Assembly: GCF_000740675.1 (NCBI RefSeq)
Contig: NZ_JPXI01000033.1
Span: 496,001-560,000, forward strand
Direction: 5' to 3'
Length of the DNA: 64,000 nt
DNA from: Massilia sp. BSC265
GTDB lineage: Bacteria > Pseudomonadota > Gammaproteobacteria > Burkholderiales > Burkholderiaceae_D
Shown here: piece by piece, positions 47,530-55,462 of the stretch
Layout: each line of letters starts with the position of its first letter
Numbering within the stretch: the first letter of the stretch is position 1
Notes under the pieces: model-generated
Told to the model about the DNA's origin: nothing
Seen by the model: the letters and a program-made list of their open reading frames with translations, nothing else
Database searches by the model: none
Made by a program: the position numbers and the translations under genes

Positions 47530-49980
47530 GTGCTCACACTCAAACGCCTCCCCCAGTCGGTTCTGCTCGCCCTGTACGGCGGCGCCGCATTCGCCACCCT
47601 GATCCCAAGCGCCTTCGCCCAGAGCACTGCGCAAGAGCCATCCACTGCCCCCGTCGCCGCCGGCACTCCGGCCGCGTCCGCAGCGGGCCAGGGCCAGAAT
47701 GGCGGCATGCAGAGCGTCAGCATCGTCGGTTCGCGCCGCGTCGGCAACGTCTCCGATATCGACACCCCGGTGCCGGTGGACTTCATCCCGATGACCAAGG
47801 CGACCGAACAGGGCGGCCAGTTCGACCTGGCACAGGTCCTGAACAACGTCTCGCCCTCGTTCAACTCGACCCGCCAGACCGGTGCCGACGGCGCCGACCT
47901 GGTCGACTCCGCCGCCCTGCGCGGCCTGGGTTCGGACCAGACCCTGGTGCTGGTCAACGGCAAGCGCCGCCACACCACCGCGCTGGTGAACCTGTTCGGC
48001 GCGCGCAACCGCGGCAACACGGGCACCGACATGAACGCGATCCCCTTGATGGCCATCCGTAACGTGCAGGTGCTGCGCGACGGCGCCGCCGCCCAGTACG
48101 GCTCGGACGCGATCGCCGGCGTGCTCAACATCGAACTGAAGAAGAACCTCGGCTGCGAGATGGTGGCGGGCTTCGGCCAGTACACCGAGGGCGACGGCGA
48201 CAACTACCTGGCCTCGGCCTACTGCGGCGTAGCCGTGGGCGGCGGCGTGCTGGGCATCACCGGCGAATACTACGACCGCGGCCGCTCCAACCGCGCCGAG
48301 GAAGGCAACCCGCGCATCATCGGCGACACCAAGTCGCAGAACAGCACCGTCTACCTGAACGGCGAATTCCCGGCGGGCGACGGCAAGCTCTACGTCACCG
48401 CCGGCGCCCAGAACCGCGACGCCTCCTCGGCCGCCTGGGCGCGCGAAGGCCTGGGCTCCGAGGACATCCCCTCGCGCAACTCGGCCGCGATGTACCCGAA
48501 CGGTTTCGTCCCCTTCATCAACGGCGACATCAACGACCACTACGGCACCCTCGGCTACCGCTTCCGCCTGGGTGAGTGGAACACCGACCTGTCGCAGACC
48601 TTCGGCCAGAACCGCATGCGCTACACCATCGCGAACACGCTCAACGCGTCGATCGCGAACCTCGACCTGCAGCGCGGCGGGCCGGGCAGGAGTGCCAGCA
48701 TGTTCGACGCCGGCGGCTTCTCGTTCCGCCAGGCCACCACCAACCTGGACTTCTCGCGCTTTTTCGAGGGCATCGGCAATGGCATGAACGTGGCCTTCGG
48801 CTTCGAGCACCGCCGTGAGAACTACAAGATCAACGCGGGCGAGCCGGGTTCCTACATCGACGCCGACGGCGTGGGCGTAGGCGGCAATGCCGGCAGCCAG
48901 GGCTTCCCGGGCTTCCAGCCGATTGATGTGACCGACAGCGACCGCCACTCGAACGCGGCCTACCTCGACCTCGAGACCGACCTCGCCGAGGGCTTCAAGC
49001 TGCAGGCCGCGCTGCGCCACGAGCGCTATTCCGACTTCGGCGCCACCACCACCGGCAAGCTGGCCGCCGCATATCGGATCAACCCGGCGGTGCTGCTGCG
49101 CGGTTCGGCGAGCACCGGCTTCCGTGCGCCGTCGCTGCAGCAGGTTTACTTCTCGTCGACCTTCACCGACTTCGTCAGCGGCCAGCCGCTCGACGTGGTG
49201 CTGGCGCCGAACGGCGGCCGCGTGGCCAATGCCGCCGGCATCCCGCAGCTCAAGGAAGAGGAATCGAAGAGCTACACGCTGGGCCTGACCTGGTCCCCGA
49301 GCCAGGCCACCTCGCTGACGGCCGACCTGTACCGCATCGGCATCGACGACCGCATCGTGCTGTCGGGCCGCTTCGATGCCGACAACTACCCTGCCCTGGG
49401 CGCCACCCTGCAGGGGCTGGGCGTGGGCCAGGCCCAGTTCTTCGTCAACTCGGTGGACACCAGGACCCAGGGCCTGGACGTGACGCTGTCGCACCGCTTC
49501 GATGATGTGGCTGGCGGCAAGCTGAACACCTTCCTGGCGCTGAACTTCAGCAAGACCGAAGTGACGGGCGTGCATGCGCCGAGCGCGCTGCGCGGCTTCG
49601 AGGACGTGCTGCTGTCCGAGCGCGAGCGCCTGTTCATCGAGGAAGGCGCACCGCGCCGCAAGGCCACGCTGGGCTTCGACCATACCCGCGGCAAGCTGGA
49701 AACCGCGCTGCGCATCGTGCACTTCGGCCCGCAGACCCTGGGCACCTTCTCGGGTCCGCCGGTGCCGAACCAGTACTACAAGCCGAAGACGTCGGCCGAC
49801 CTGTCCTTCACCTGGTCGTTCACCGACAAGACCAAGTTTACCGTCGGCGGCACCAATATCTTCGACGTCAAGCCGAGCGAGCAGGATCCGAACGAGACCG
49901 ACAACGGCTTCAAGTACGAGAGCGTGCAGTTCGGCCTGAACGGGGCGGCCTGGTTCGCGCGCCTGTCCCACCGGTTCTGA
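47530..49980 (+). CDS. TonB-dependent outer-membrane receptor
   Basis: This 816-residue receptor starts with GTG at 47530, supported by GGAG seven bases upstream. The signal peptide runs to about residue 34 (AFAQS). The plug domain has DLAQVLNNVSPSFNSTRQTGADGADLVDSAALRGLGSDQTLVLVNGKRRH and ends LRDGAAAQYGSDAIAGVLNIELKK. The 22-strand barrel finishes with the C-terminal Phe (LSHRF) needed for assembly. It imports iron complexes or other large substrates using ExbBD-TonB energy. A strong terminator follows; no regulator adjoins. Confidence 0.93.
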   Translation: MLTLKRLPQSVLLALYGGAAFATLIPSAFAQSTAQEPSTAPVAAGTPAASAAGQGQNGGMQSVSIVGSRRVGNVSDIDTPVPVDFIPMTKATEQGGQFDLAQVLNNVSPSFNSTRQTGADGADLVDSAALRGLGSDQTLVLVNGKRRHTTALVNLFGARNRGNTGTDMNAIPLMAIRNVQVLRDGAAAQYGSDAIAGVLNIELKKNLGCEMVAGFGQYTEGDGDNYLASAYCGVAVGGGVLGITGEYYDRGRSNRAEEGNPRIIGDTKSQNSTVYLNGEFPAGDGKLYVTAGAQNRDASSAAWAREGLGSEDIPSRNSAAMYPNGFVPFINGDINDHYGTLGYRFRLGEWNTDLSQTFGQNRMRYTIANTLNASIANLDLQRGGPGRSASMFDAGGFSFRQATTNLDFSRFFEGIGNGMNVAFGFEHRRENYKINAGEPGSYIDADGVGVGGNAGSQGFPGFQPIDVTDSDRHSNAAYLDLETDLAEGFKLQAALRHERYSDFGATTTGKLAAAYRINPAVLLRGSASTGFRAPSLQQVYFSSTFTDFVSGQPLDVVLAPNGGRVANAAGIPQLKEEESKSYTLGLTWSPSQATSLTADLYRIGIDDRIVLSGRFDADNYPALGATLQGLGVGQAQFFVNSVDTRTQGLDVTLSHRFDDVAGGKLNTFLALNFSKTEVTGVHAPSALRGFEDVLLSERERLFIEEGAPRRKATLGFDHTRGKLETALRIVHFGPQTLGTFSGPPVPNQYYKPKTSADLSFTWSFTDKTKFTVGGTNIFDVKPSEQDPNETDNGFKYESVQFGLNGAAWFARLSHRF

Positions 49981-50000
49981 ACCAGCTCAGCCCCTCCAGC

Positions 50001-50030
50001 AAAGGGTTCCCGCTTGGGAACCCTTTTTTT
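50001..50030 (+). terminator. Rho-independent terminator of the TonB receptor
   Basis: AAAGGGTTCCC/GGGAACCCTTT form a perfect 11-base stem with a 4-base GCTT loop, followed by four further T residues, 21 bases past the stop codon. Confidence 0.95.
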
Positions 50031-50098
50031 ACGCATCCTGATTGTCCCCGGGCATACGCAATTGTTATAAATGGACCGAGCTTGCGTTAACGAATGCG

Positions 50099-50104
50099 TA
50101 TAAT
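50099..50104 (+). promoter_or_regulatory. Candidate -10 of the KaiC-like operon
   Basis: A perfect TATAAT lies about 85 bases before the KaiC-like ATG. No clear -35 is seen, so an activator-dependent or alternative-sigma promoter is possible. Confidence 0.4.
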
Positions 50105-50189
50105 GCCCTGATCAATGCGCGTTGGCGGTAAGCAACGTCTTCCTCCATATCGTCGCGCTTACCCAAGGTGACCAGCATAGGCCGTACGA

Positions 50190-51680
50190 ATGAATACCGC
50201 TGCACACGCCCGCATCTCCACCGGCATCGCCGGCCTCGACGACATCCTCGGCGGCGGCCTGACCCCGCAACGCGTCTACCTGGTGGAAGGTTCGCCGGGT
50301 GCCGGCAAGACCACGCTGGGCCTGCAGTTCCTGCTCGACGGCGTGGCCAGGGGCGAAGCCGGCCTGTACATCACCCTGTCCGAGACAACCGACGAGCTGA
50401 AGGCAGTCGCGGCCAGCCATGGCTGGAACATCGACGCACTGTCGATCTTCGAACTGGCCGGCGACACCGAACTCGATCCCGACTCCGAGCAATCGATCTT
50501 CCACCCTTCGGAAGTCGAGCTGGGCGAGACTACTCGTAATGTCATGGACCACGTCGACGCGGTCAAGCCGGTGCGCGTGGTATTCGACAGCCTGTCGGAG
50601 ATGCGCCTGCTGGCGCAGAACCCGCTGCGCTACCGCCGCCAGATCCTGGCGCTCAAGCAGTTCTTTTCGGCGCGCGCCTGTACCGTCCTGCTGCTCGACG
50701 ACAAGACCAGCCAGTCCGACCAGCACCTGCACAGCATCGCCCACGGCGTCATCAGCCTGGAGCAGATCGCGAAGGAATTCGGCACCGAACGCCGGCGCGT
50801 CAACATCATCAAGATGCGTGGCATCCGCTTCCGCGGCGGCTACCACGACTACACCCTCGACACCGGCGGCATCACGATGTACCCGCGCATGGTTGCGGCC
50901 GAGCACAACCGCGATTTCACGCCCATGGTGCGCTCCACCGGTTCCGAGGGTTTCGATGCCCTGCTCGGCGGCGGCCTGGTGCGCGGTACCAACACCCTGT
51001 TCGTCGGCCCATCCGGAATCGGCAAGACCACGCTGGCCACGCGCTGCCTGCTGTCCGCGCTCGAGCGCGGCGAAAAGGCCGCCTTCTACCTGTTCGACGA
51101 AGGGCTCGGCACCTTCTTCGCGCGCAGCACGGCGCTCGGGCTGGAACTGCGCCCCTACACCGACAACGGCCAGCTGCGTATCCACCACATCGACCCGGCC
51201 GAGCTGGCGCCGGGCCAGTTCGCGCAGATGCTGCGCGATGCCGTGGAGAAGGACCGCGTGGACTTCGTCGTCATCGACAGCCTGAACGCCTACTTGCAGG
51301 CCATGCCGGGCGAGCAGTTCCTCCTGCTGCAGATGCACGAACTGCTGTCCTACCTGAACCAGCAGGGCGTGACCACGGTGATGGTGCTGGGCCAGCACGG
51401 CATGGTCGGCGAGGTGCGCTCGGACGTCGACATGAGCTACCTGAGCGACGGCACCGTGATGATGCGCTTCTTCGAATCGAACGGCCGACTGCGCCGCGCC
51501 ATCACCGTCGTCAAGAGCCGCGCGGCGGAGCATGCGCTCAGCATCCACGAGCTGCAGCTCAACCGCGAGGGCATCCGGGTCGGCGCGGCGCTGGAAGGCT
51601 TCGAAGGCGTGCTTACCGGCCTGCCGAGCTACCGCGGCTCGACGCCGATGATGGCGGTCCTGCCGAATGAAAACAGCTAG
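50190..51680 (+). CDS. KaiC-like double RecA ATPase
   Basis: This 496-residue protein has two KaiC domains. The first has Walker A GSPGAGKT (34-41) and Walker B VRVVFDSL; the second has GPSGIGKT (273-280) and DFVVIDSL. Each is introduced by the GLDDILGGGL or GFDALLGGGL motif typical of KaiC. Circadian KaiC cycles by autophosphorylation; non-cyanobacterial homologs are tied to stress and to histidine kinases. No KaiA or KaiB is near. A start at 50190 follows weak Shine-Dalgarno signals. It overlaps the next gene by 14 bases, so expression is coupled. Confidence 0.92.
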   Translation: MNTAAHARISTGIAGLDDILGGGLTPQRVYLVEGSPGAGKTTLGLQFLLDGVARGEAGLYITLSETTDELKAVAASHGWNIDALSIFELAGDTELDPDSEQSIFHPSEVELGETTRNVMDHVDAVKPVRVVFDSLSEMRLLAQNPLRYRRQILALKQFFSARACTVLLLDDKTSQSDQHLHSIAHGVISLEQIAKEFGTERRRVNIIKMRGIRFRGGYHDYTLDTGGITMYPRMVAAEHNRDFTPMVRSTGSEGFDALLGGGLVRGTNTLFVGPSGIGKTTLATRCLLSALERGEKAAFYLFDEGLGTFFARSTALGLELRPYTDNGQLRIHHIDPAELAPGQFAQMLRDAVEKDRVDFVVIDSLNAYLQAMPGEQFLLLQMHELLSYLNQQGVTTVMVLGQHGMVGEVRSDVDMSYLSDGTVMMRFFESNGRLRRAITVVKSRAAEHALSIHELQLNREGIRVGAALEGFEGVLTGLPSYRGSTPMMAVLPNENS

Positions 51681-53400
51681 CCCGCACGACGAGCGCATCC
51701 TGATCCTCGCGCCGCGGGGACGCGACGCCGAAGTCATGTGCTCGGTGCTGGCGCGCGGCAGCGCTTCCTGCGACATCGTCCACGATTTTTCCTCCCTGGC
51801 CGACGCGGTCCAGGGCGGCGCCGGCATGGCCATCGTCGCCGAGGAAGCCCTGCACGAGGTCGACCTGGGCCCGCTGCACGCCTGGCTGGCGCGCCAGGAA
51901 CCCTGGTCCGACTTCCCCTTCGTGATCCTGCTGGCCAAGACAATCGGCATGCCGCCCGACGGCGCCCGTGCCCGGCTGGAGGAGCTGGGCAACATCATCC
52001 TGCTCGAGCGCCCGCTCAACGCCCAGACCCTGCGCAGCGCCGCCACCTCGGCCCTGCGCGCACGCCGCCGCCAGTACCAGGCGCGCGACCTGCTGGCCGA
52101 CCGCGAACGCGATGCCGCCAGCCTGAAGCAGAGCCGGGAGGACCTGCTTTCGCTAAACGAGACGCTCGAGTCGCGCATCGAGGAACGCACGCGCGCGCTG
52201 GCCCAGGCCAACGACCGCCTGATGAACGAAGTCATCGAGCGCGAACGGGTGCAGCAGGCCATGGTGCAGTTCCAGAAGATGGAAGCGGTCGGCCGTCTCA
52301 CCGGCGGCATCGCGCACGACTTCAACAACCTGCTCAACGTGGTCCAAGGCAGCATGGACCTGATCCTGCTGCTCTCGAAAGACGAGGTGGCGAAGCAGCG
52401 CGCCGAGATCGCGCGCCGCGCCTGCCAGCGCGGCGCCAAGCTCACCGGCCAGCTGCTCGCCTTTGCGCGCAACCAGAACCTCGACCTGCGCCAGGCCGGC
52501 GTGGGCGCGCTGTTCGACGGCGTGCGCGAACTGGTGGCCGCCTCGGTCGGCTCGCGCGTCAAGTTGCGCTTCGAGGTGGAAGAGCCCTGCGCCAGCGTGG
52601 CCGCGGATGCCAACCAGATGGAGATGGCCCTGCTGAACCTGGCCATCAATGCACGCGACGCCATGGACGGCAATGGTGAAATCAGTTTCCATGCAGCGAA
52701 TGCCCGACCGCCCGACGGGCTGCTGCCGGCCGGCGACTATGTGCGCATCGCGGTCTCGGACACTGGCCCCGGCATGACGCCCGAACTCATCGCCAAGGTG
52801 TTCGAGCCCTTCTTCACCACCAAGGCCGTCGGCAAGGGCACCGGTCTGGGACTGAGCCAGGTGTACGGCATGGCCCGGCAGTCGGGCGGCGCGGCCCGCA
52901 TCCTGAGCCAGCCGGGACTGGGGACCACGGTCGAGATCTGGCTGCGCGCCTGGGACGGGCTGGATGCCGCCGAACCGGCGGACCCGCCCACGGCCGCCAC
53001 GCAGGCCCGGCCCGGGGCACGGATCCTGGTGGTCGAGGACGACAACTTCGTGCGCGAATCGATGGTATCCCTGCTCGAAGCCTTCGGCCACACCGTGACC
53101 CAGGCCGCCGACGGCGACGCCGCCTTGGGCGAGCTGCAGCGCGCGCGGCCCGACCTGATCATCACCGACTACCTGATGCCCGGCATCACCGGGGCCGAGC
53201 TCATGCTGCGCGCGCGTCAGGTATTTCCCGGCATCCCGATGATCATCGCTACCGGCTATGCGGACATGAAAGCGATCGAGCAGGTGCTGGGCAGCGACAT
53301 CCTGCTGCGCAAGCCCTTCCAGCTGGCCGAACTTGCCGTCAGCGTCGACCGGGCGCTGGGCCGCGGCGGGCCGCTGGTGCCACCTGTGCTGCGGCACTGA
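51667..53400 (+). CDS. Hybrid histidine kinase coupled to the KaiC-like gene
   Basis: This 577-residue kinase begins with a receiver-like domain (about 10-125: RILILAPRGRDAEVMC... MAIVAEEAL) that lacks the Asp needed for phosphorylation, so it looks like a pseudo-receiver. A long coiled coil (about 140-205) leads to a HisKA domain with His217 in GGIAHDFNNLLNVV, an HATPase domain (GKGTGLGLSQVYGMARQSGG) and a C-terminal receiver (ILVVEDDNFVRES...LIITDYLMPG). Overlapping the KaiC-like gene by 14 bases, it is the probable signalling output or input for that ATPase. Confidence 0.93.
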   Translation: MKTASPHDERILILAPRGRDAEVMCSVLARGSASCDIVHDFSSLADAVQGGAGMAIVAEEALHEVDLGPLHAWLARQEPWSDFPFVILLAKTIGMPPDGARARLEELGNIILLERPLNAQTLRSAATSALRARRRQYQARDLLADRERDAASLKQSREDLLSLNETLESRIEERTRALAQANDRLMNEVIERERVQQAMVQFQKMEAVGRLTGGIAHDFNNLLNVVQGSMDLILLLSKDEVAKQRAEIARRACQRGAKLTGQLLAFARNQNLDLRQAGVGALFDGVRELVAASVGSRVKLRFEVEEPCASVAADANQMEMALLNLAINARDAMDGNGEISFHAANARPPDGLLPAGDYVRIAVSDTGPGMTPELIAKVFEPFFTTKAVGKGTGLGLSQVYGMARQSGGAARILSQPGLGTTVEIWLRAWDGLDAAEPADPPTAATQARPGARILVVEDDNFVRESMVSLLEAFGHTVTQAADGDAALGELQRARPDLIITDYLMPGITGAELMLRARQVFPGIPMIIATGYADMKAIEQVLGSDILLRKPFQLAELAVSVDRALGRGGPLVPPVLRH

Positions 53401-53504
53401 ACGCTGCGGCGCGAGCGTCCCTGCGCACGGAGGCGCTGCCGAAAACGACTCTGTGCCACACTTTGTTCATCACCTAACAGGCCATGCCACCAGGGGAGCA
53501 CATC

Positions 53505-53750
53505 ATGAGCAACGAACAAAAGTCGCAGGAACAGCAGGGACAGGAAGCCGGTGCCGGCCAGGCGGAGAAGCACCAGCAACTGAGCCAGCAACTGAGCGAG
53601 CAACTGAGCCAGCAGGAGGGGCGACAGCAAAACCAGCAACAGGCGGGGCAGGACGTTGACGGCCTCGCCAACAAGAAGCCCGAAGAACTGACACCGGAAG
53701 AGTTGAGGCTGATGGCCGACACGATGCCGGGCGAAGGGCCGGGTGACTGA
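53505..53750 (+). CDS. Gln-rich small protein
   Basis: This 81-residue protein is rich in Gln, Glu and Ser: MSNEQKSQEQQGQEAG followed by a repeated QLSQQLSEQLSQQ block and a final GLANKKPEELTPEELRLMADTMPGEG. The amphipathic repeats suggest a coiled coil or a disordered linker; there is no signal peptide or membrane segment. GGGGAG before the ATG at 53505 decides the start. It may belong with the 32-residue membrane peptide because their reading frames touch (TGATG). Confidence 0.8.
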   Translation: MSNEQKSQEQQGQEAGAGQAEKHQQLSQQLSEQLSQQEGRQQNQQQAGQDVDGLANKKPEELTPEELRLMADTMPGEGPGD

Positions 53751-53848
53751 TGTTTTTATTCTTCTCGAACAAACTTGGTTGCCTCGGCTCCATCGCGATC
53801 TCGATCGTGCTGACCTTGATCGTCCTGCTGCTCTTCGGCGTTTTCTGA
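53750..53848 (+). CDS. Tiny 32-residue membrane peptide
   Basis: The ATG at 53750 overlaps the preceding stop codon (TGATG). The predicted peptide starts MFLFFSNKLGCLGS and continues as a single hydrophobic helix (IAISIVLTLIVLLLFGVF), about 20 residues long. It is much too short for a general gene finder. The hydrophobic character, a preserved start overlap and close spacing to the upstream gene support that it is real. The role is unknown; tiny membrane peptides often tune a membrane partner or act as toxins. Confidence 0.65.
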   Translation: MFLFFSNKLGCLGSIAISIVLTLIVLLLFGVF

Positions 53849-53855
53849 AGCAGGC

Positions 53856-54107
53856 CTACTTCTTCAGCGTGCGCACGTAAGCCAGGACTTCGTCTTCGCG
53901 TCCCTCGCCCACCGCCTCGGCGGCAGTCCTGCCGCCGAGCGCCGGTTGCGCCTCGTTCATCCACACGTTGGCGGCATCGTCGCTGCCGAGGATGCCGCGC
54001 ACTTCGTGCATCACGGTGTAATAGGCCTGGGCCTTGCGCGACTGCTGCTTGGCGCGGGCCTGCAGCGCCGCAAACGCATCGGGGGTGATGGGATCGTCTC
54101 CGGCCAT
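53856..54107 (-). CDS. Xre/MbcA/ParS-type antitoxin domain protein (orphan)
   Basis: This 83-residue protein has the toxin-binding domain of Xre/MbcA/ParS antitoxins: YYTVMHEVRGILGSDDAANVWMNEAQPALGGRTAAEAV, with the WMNEAQPALGG motif that contacts RES- or NatT-type toxins. The N-terminal helix-turn-helix of Xre is missing. No RES-domain toxin is adjacent, so it is an orphan or acts in trans. AGGAG seven bases before the ATG at 54107 selects this start (MAGDDPI). The upstream gene encodes a periplasmic amino-acid binding protein. Confidence 0.8.
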   Translation of the reverse strand: MAGDDPITPDAFAALQARAKQQSRKAQAYYTVMHEVRGILGSDDAANVWMNEAQPALGGRTAAEAVGEGREDEVLAYVRTLKK

Positions 54108-54118
54108 GGTCATGCTCC

Positions 54119-55246
54119 TTATTTGGTGACGCTCAAGAGCGAACGCTTGCCGCCCTTGAACGAGTACAGCGTGATGGTACCGTCGCGGATGTCGCCGCGC
54201 TCGTCGAACGCGATCGGCCCGGTCACGCCCTTGTACTGGATCTTGGCCAGCACCGGCAGGTATGTCGCCGGCTGGCTCGAGCCGGCCTGCACCATCGCCT
54301 CGGCCATGGTCATCACCGCGTCGTAGGCATAGGGGGCATTGATCTGGACGTCGATGCCGAAGCGCTTCTTGTAATCGGCGCGGAACTTGTCCATGGCGGC
54401 GCGGGCTTCGCCCTGCACGCCGCCCGCTTCCGCGCACACCACCTGGCCATCAAGCATGGTGCCGCCCGAGAGCTTGTGGATCTCGTCGGAGCACAGGCCG
54501 TCCCCGCCCATCATGCGCACGTTCATGCCGAGCTGCTTCATCTGGCGCAGCATCGGTCCGGCGGTCGCGCTCATGCCGCCGAAGAAGACCAGGTCGGGCT
54601 TGGTGGCGCGGATGCGCGTAATGATGGCGCTGAAATCGGTCGCCTTGTCGTTGGTGAATTCCTTGGCGACGACCGTGCCGCCTTGGCTTTGCAGGCTGCG
54701 CGCGAATTCGGTAACCAGCCCCTGGCCATAGGCGGTGCGGTCGTCGACCACGGCCACCCGCTTGGCCTTCATACTGCCGATCGCATAGCGGCCCAGCGCC
54801 TGGCCCAGCTGCACGTCGTTGGCCACCACGCGGAAGGCGGTGTTGAAGCCCTGCCGGGTATACATCGGAGACGTCGACGAGGGCGAGATCTGCGGAATGC
54901 CGGCCGCATGGTAGATCTTCGAGGCCGGGATCGTGGTGCCCGAGGTCTCGTGGCCGACCATGCCGTTGATCTTCGCGTCCACCAGCTTCTGCGCCACGGC
55001 GGTGGCCTGCTTCGGCTCGCCCGCGTCGTCCTCGGCCGCCAGTTCGAAGCGGACCTTCTTGCCGCCGATGCTGACACCCTTCGCATTGAGCGCCTCGATC
55101 GCCATGCGCGCGCCGTTCTCGGTGTCCTTGCCGAAGTAAGCCACGGGACCGGTCACGGCGGCCGCATGGCCGATCTTCACTACTTCCTGGGCCGAGGCCA
55201 GGCTGGATGCCGCCAGGGTGGCCAACAGGACTGCTTGCTTGTTCAT
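54119..55246 (-). CDS. Branched-chain amino acid ABC transporter substrate-binding protein (LivK-type)
   Basis: This 375-residue periplasmic protein has a signal peptide (MNKQAVLLATLAASSLASA) and the type I periplasmic binding fold: VVKIGHAAAVTGPVAYFGKDTENGARMA near the N-terminus, MVGHETSGTTIPAS, ISPSSTSPMYTRQG and a C-terminal ITLYSFKGGKRSLLSV. It captures Leu/Ile/Val or related amino acids for an ABC importer. The permease and ATPase genes are not near, so the transporter is completed elsewhere or this is a stand-alone receptor. The upstream 215 bases carry no gene. Confidence 0.92.
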   Translation of the reverse strand: MNKQAVLLATLAASSLASAQEVVKIGHAAAVTGPVAYFGKDTENGARMAIEALNAKGVSIGGKKVRFELAAEDDAGEPKQATAVAQKLVDAKINGMVGHETSGTTIPASKIYHAAGIPQISPSSTSPMYTRQGFNTAFRVVANDVQLGQALGRYAIGSMKAKRVAVVDDRTAYGQGLVTEFARSLQSQGGTVVAKEFTNDKATDFSAIITRIRATKPDLVFFGGMSATAGPMLRQMKQLGMNVRMMGGDGLCSDEIHKLSGGTMLDGQVVCAEAGGVQGEARAAMDKFRADYKKRFGIDVQINAPYAYDAVMTMAEAMVQAGSSQPATYLPVLAKIQYKGVTGPIAFDERGDIRDGTITLYSFKGGKRSLLSVTK

Positions 55247-55462
55247 CGATTCCTCGTCAATATCCGGTCAGGGCCCGCGGCCCTCATGAGCAAAGGGACC
55301 ATTTTACCGTTACCGTGACAGGTCCGTCGGCCGGCGGCACGGCAAGTGTGACAATTGAATTGATGGAGTCGGTGCAGCTGGACCTGCTCAGCCTGCGCAA
55401 ACGCTACCGCAAGCCGGGCTGCCGCGCCGCCGCCCGGACCTGAGGCCCGGGACCACGGCCTC
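55247..55462. other. Gene-free gap between TonB receptor 3' end and livK-like 5' end
   Basis: It holds a small AGGGCC/GGCCCT hairpin near 55274 and presumably the livK-type promoter. Short open frames here (for example from 55363) have no Shine-Dalgarno or protein-like composition and are not called. Confidence 0.4.

Noticed and set aside
47500..49971. Open frame of about 823 codons on the minus strand over the TonB receptor
   Set aside because: Antisense to a clearly recognisable receptor; no domain pattern.
50112..52673. Open frame of 853 codons on the minus strand over the KaiC-like gene and the kinase
   Set aside because: Antisense shadow with Ser/Arg-rich translation.
53540..53640. Gln-rich block considered as a frameshifted relic
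   Set aside because: The frame is intact with a good Shine-Dalgarno and a coupled downstream gene.
55207..55443. Small plus-strand open frame between livK-like gene and TonB receptor
   Set aside because: Half of it is antisense to the livK signal peptide and the rest has no family character.
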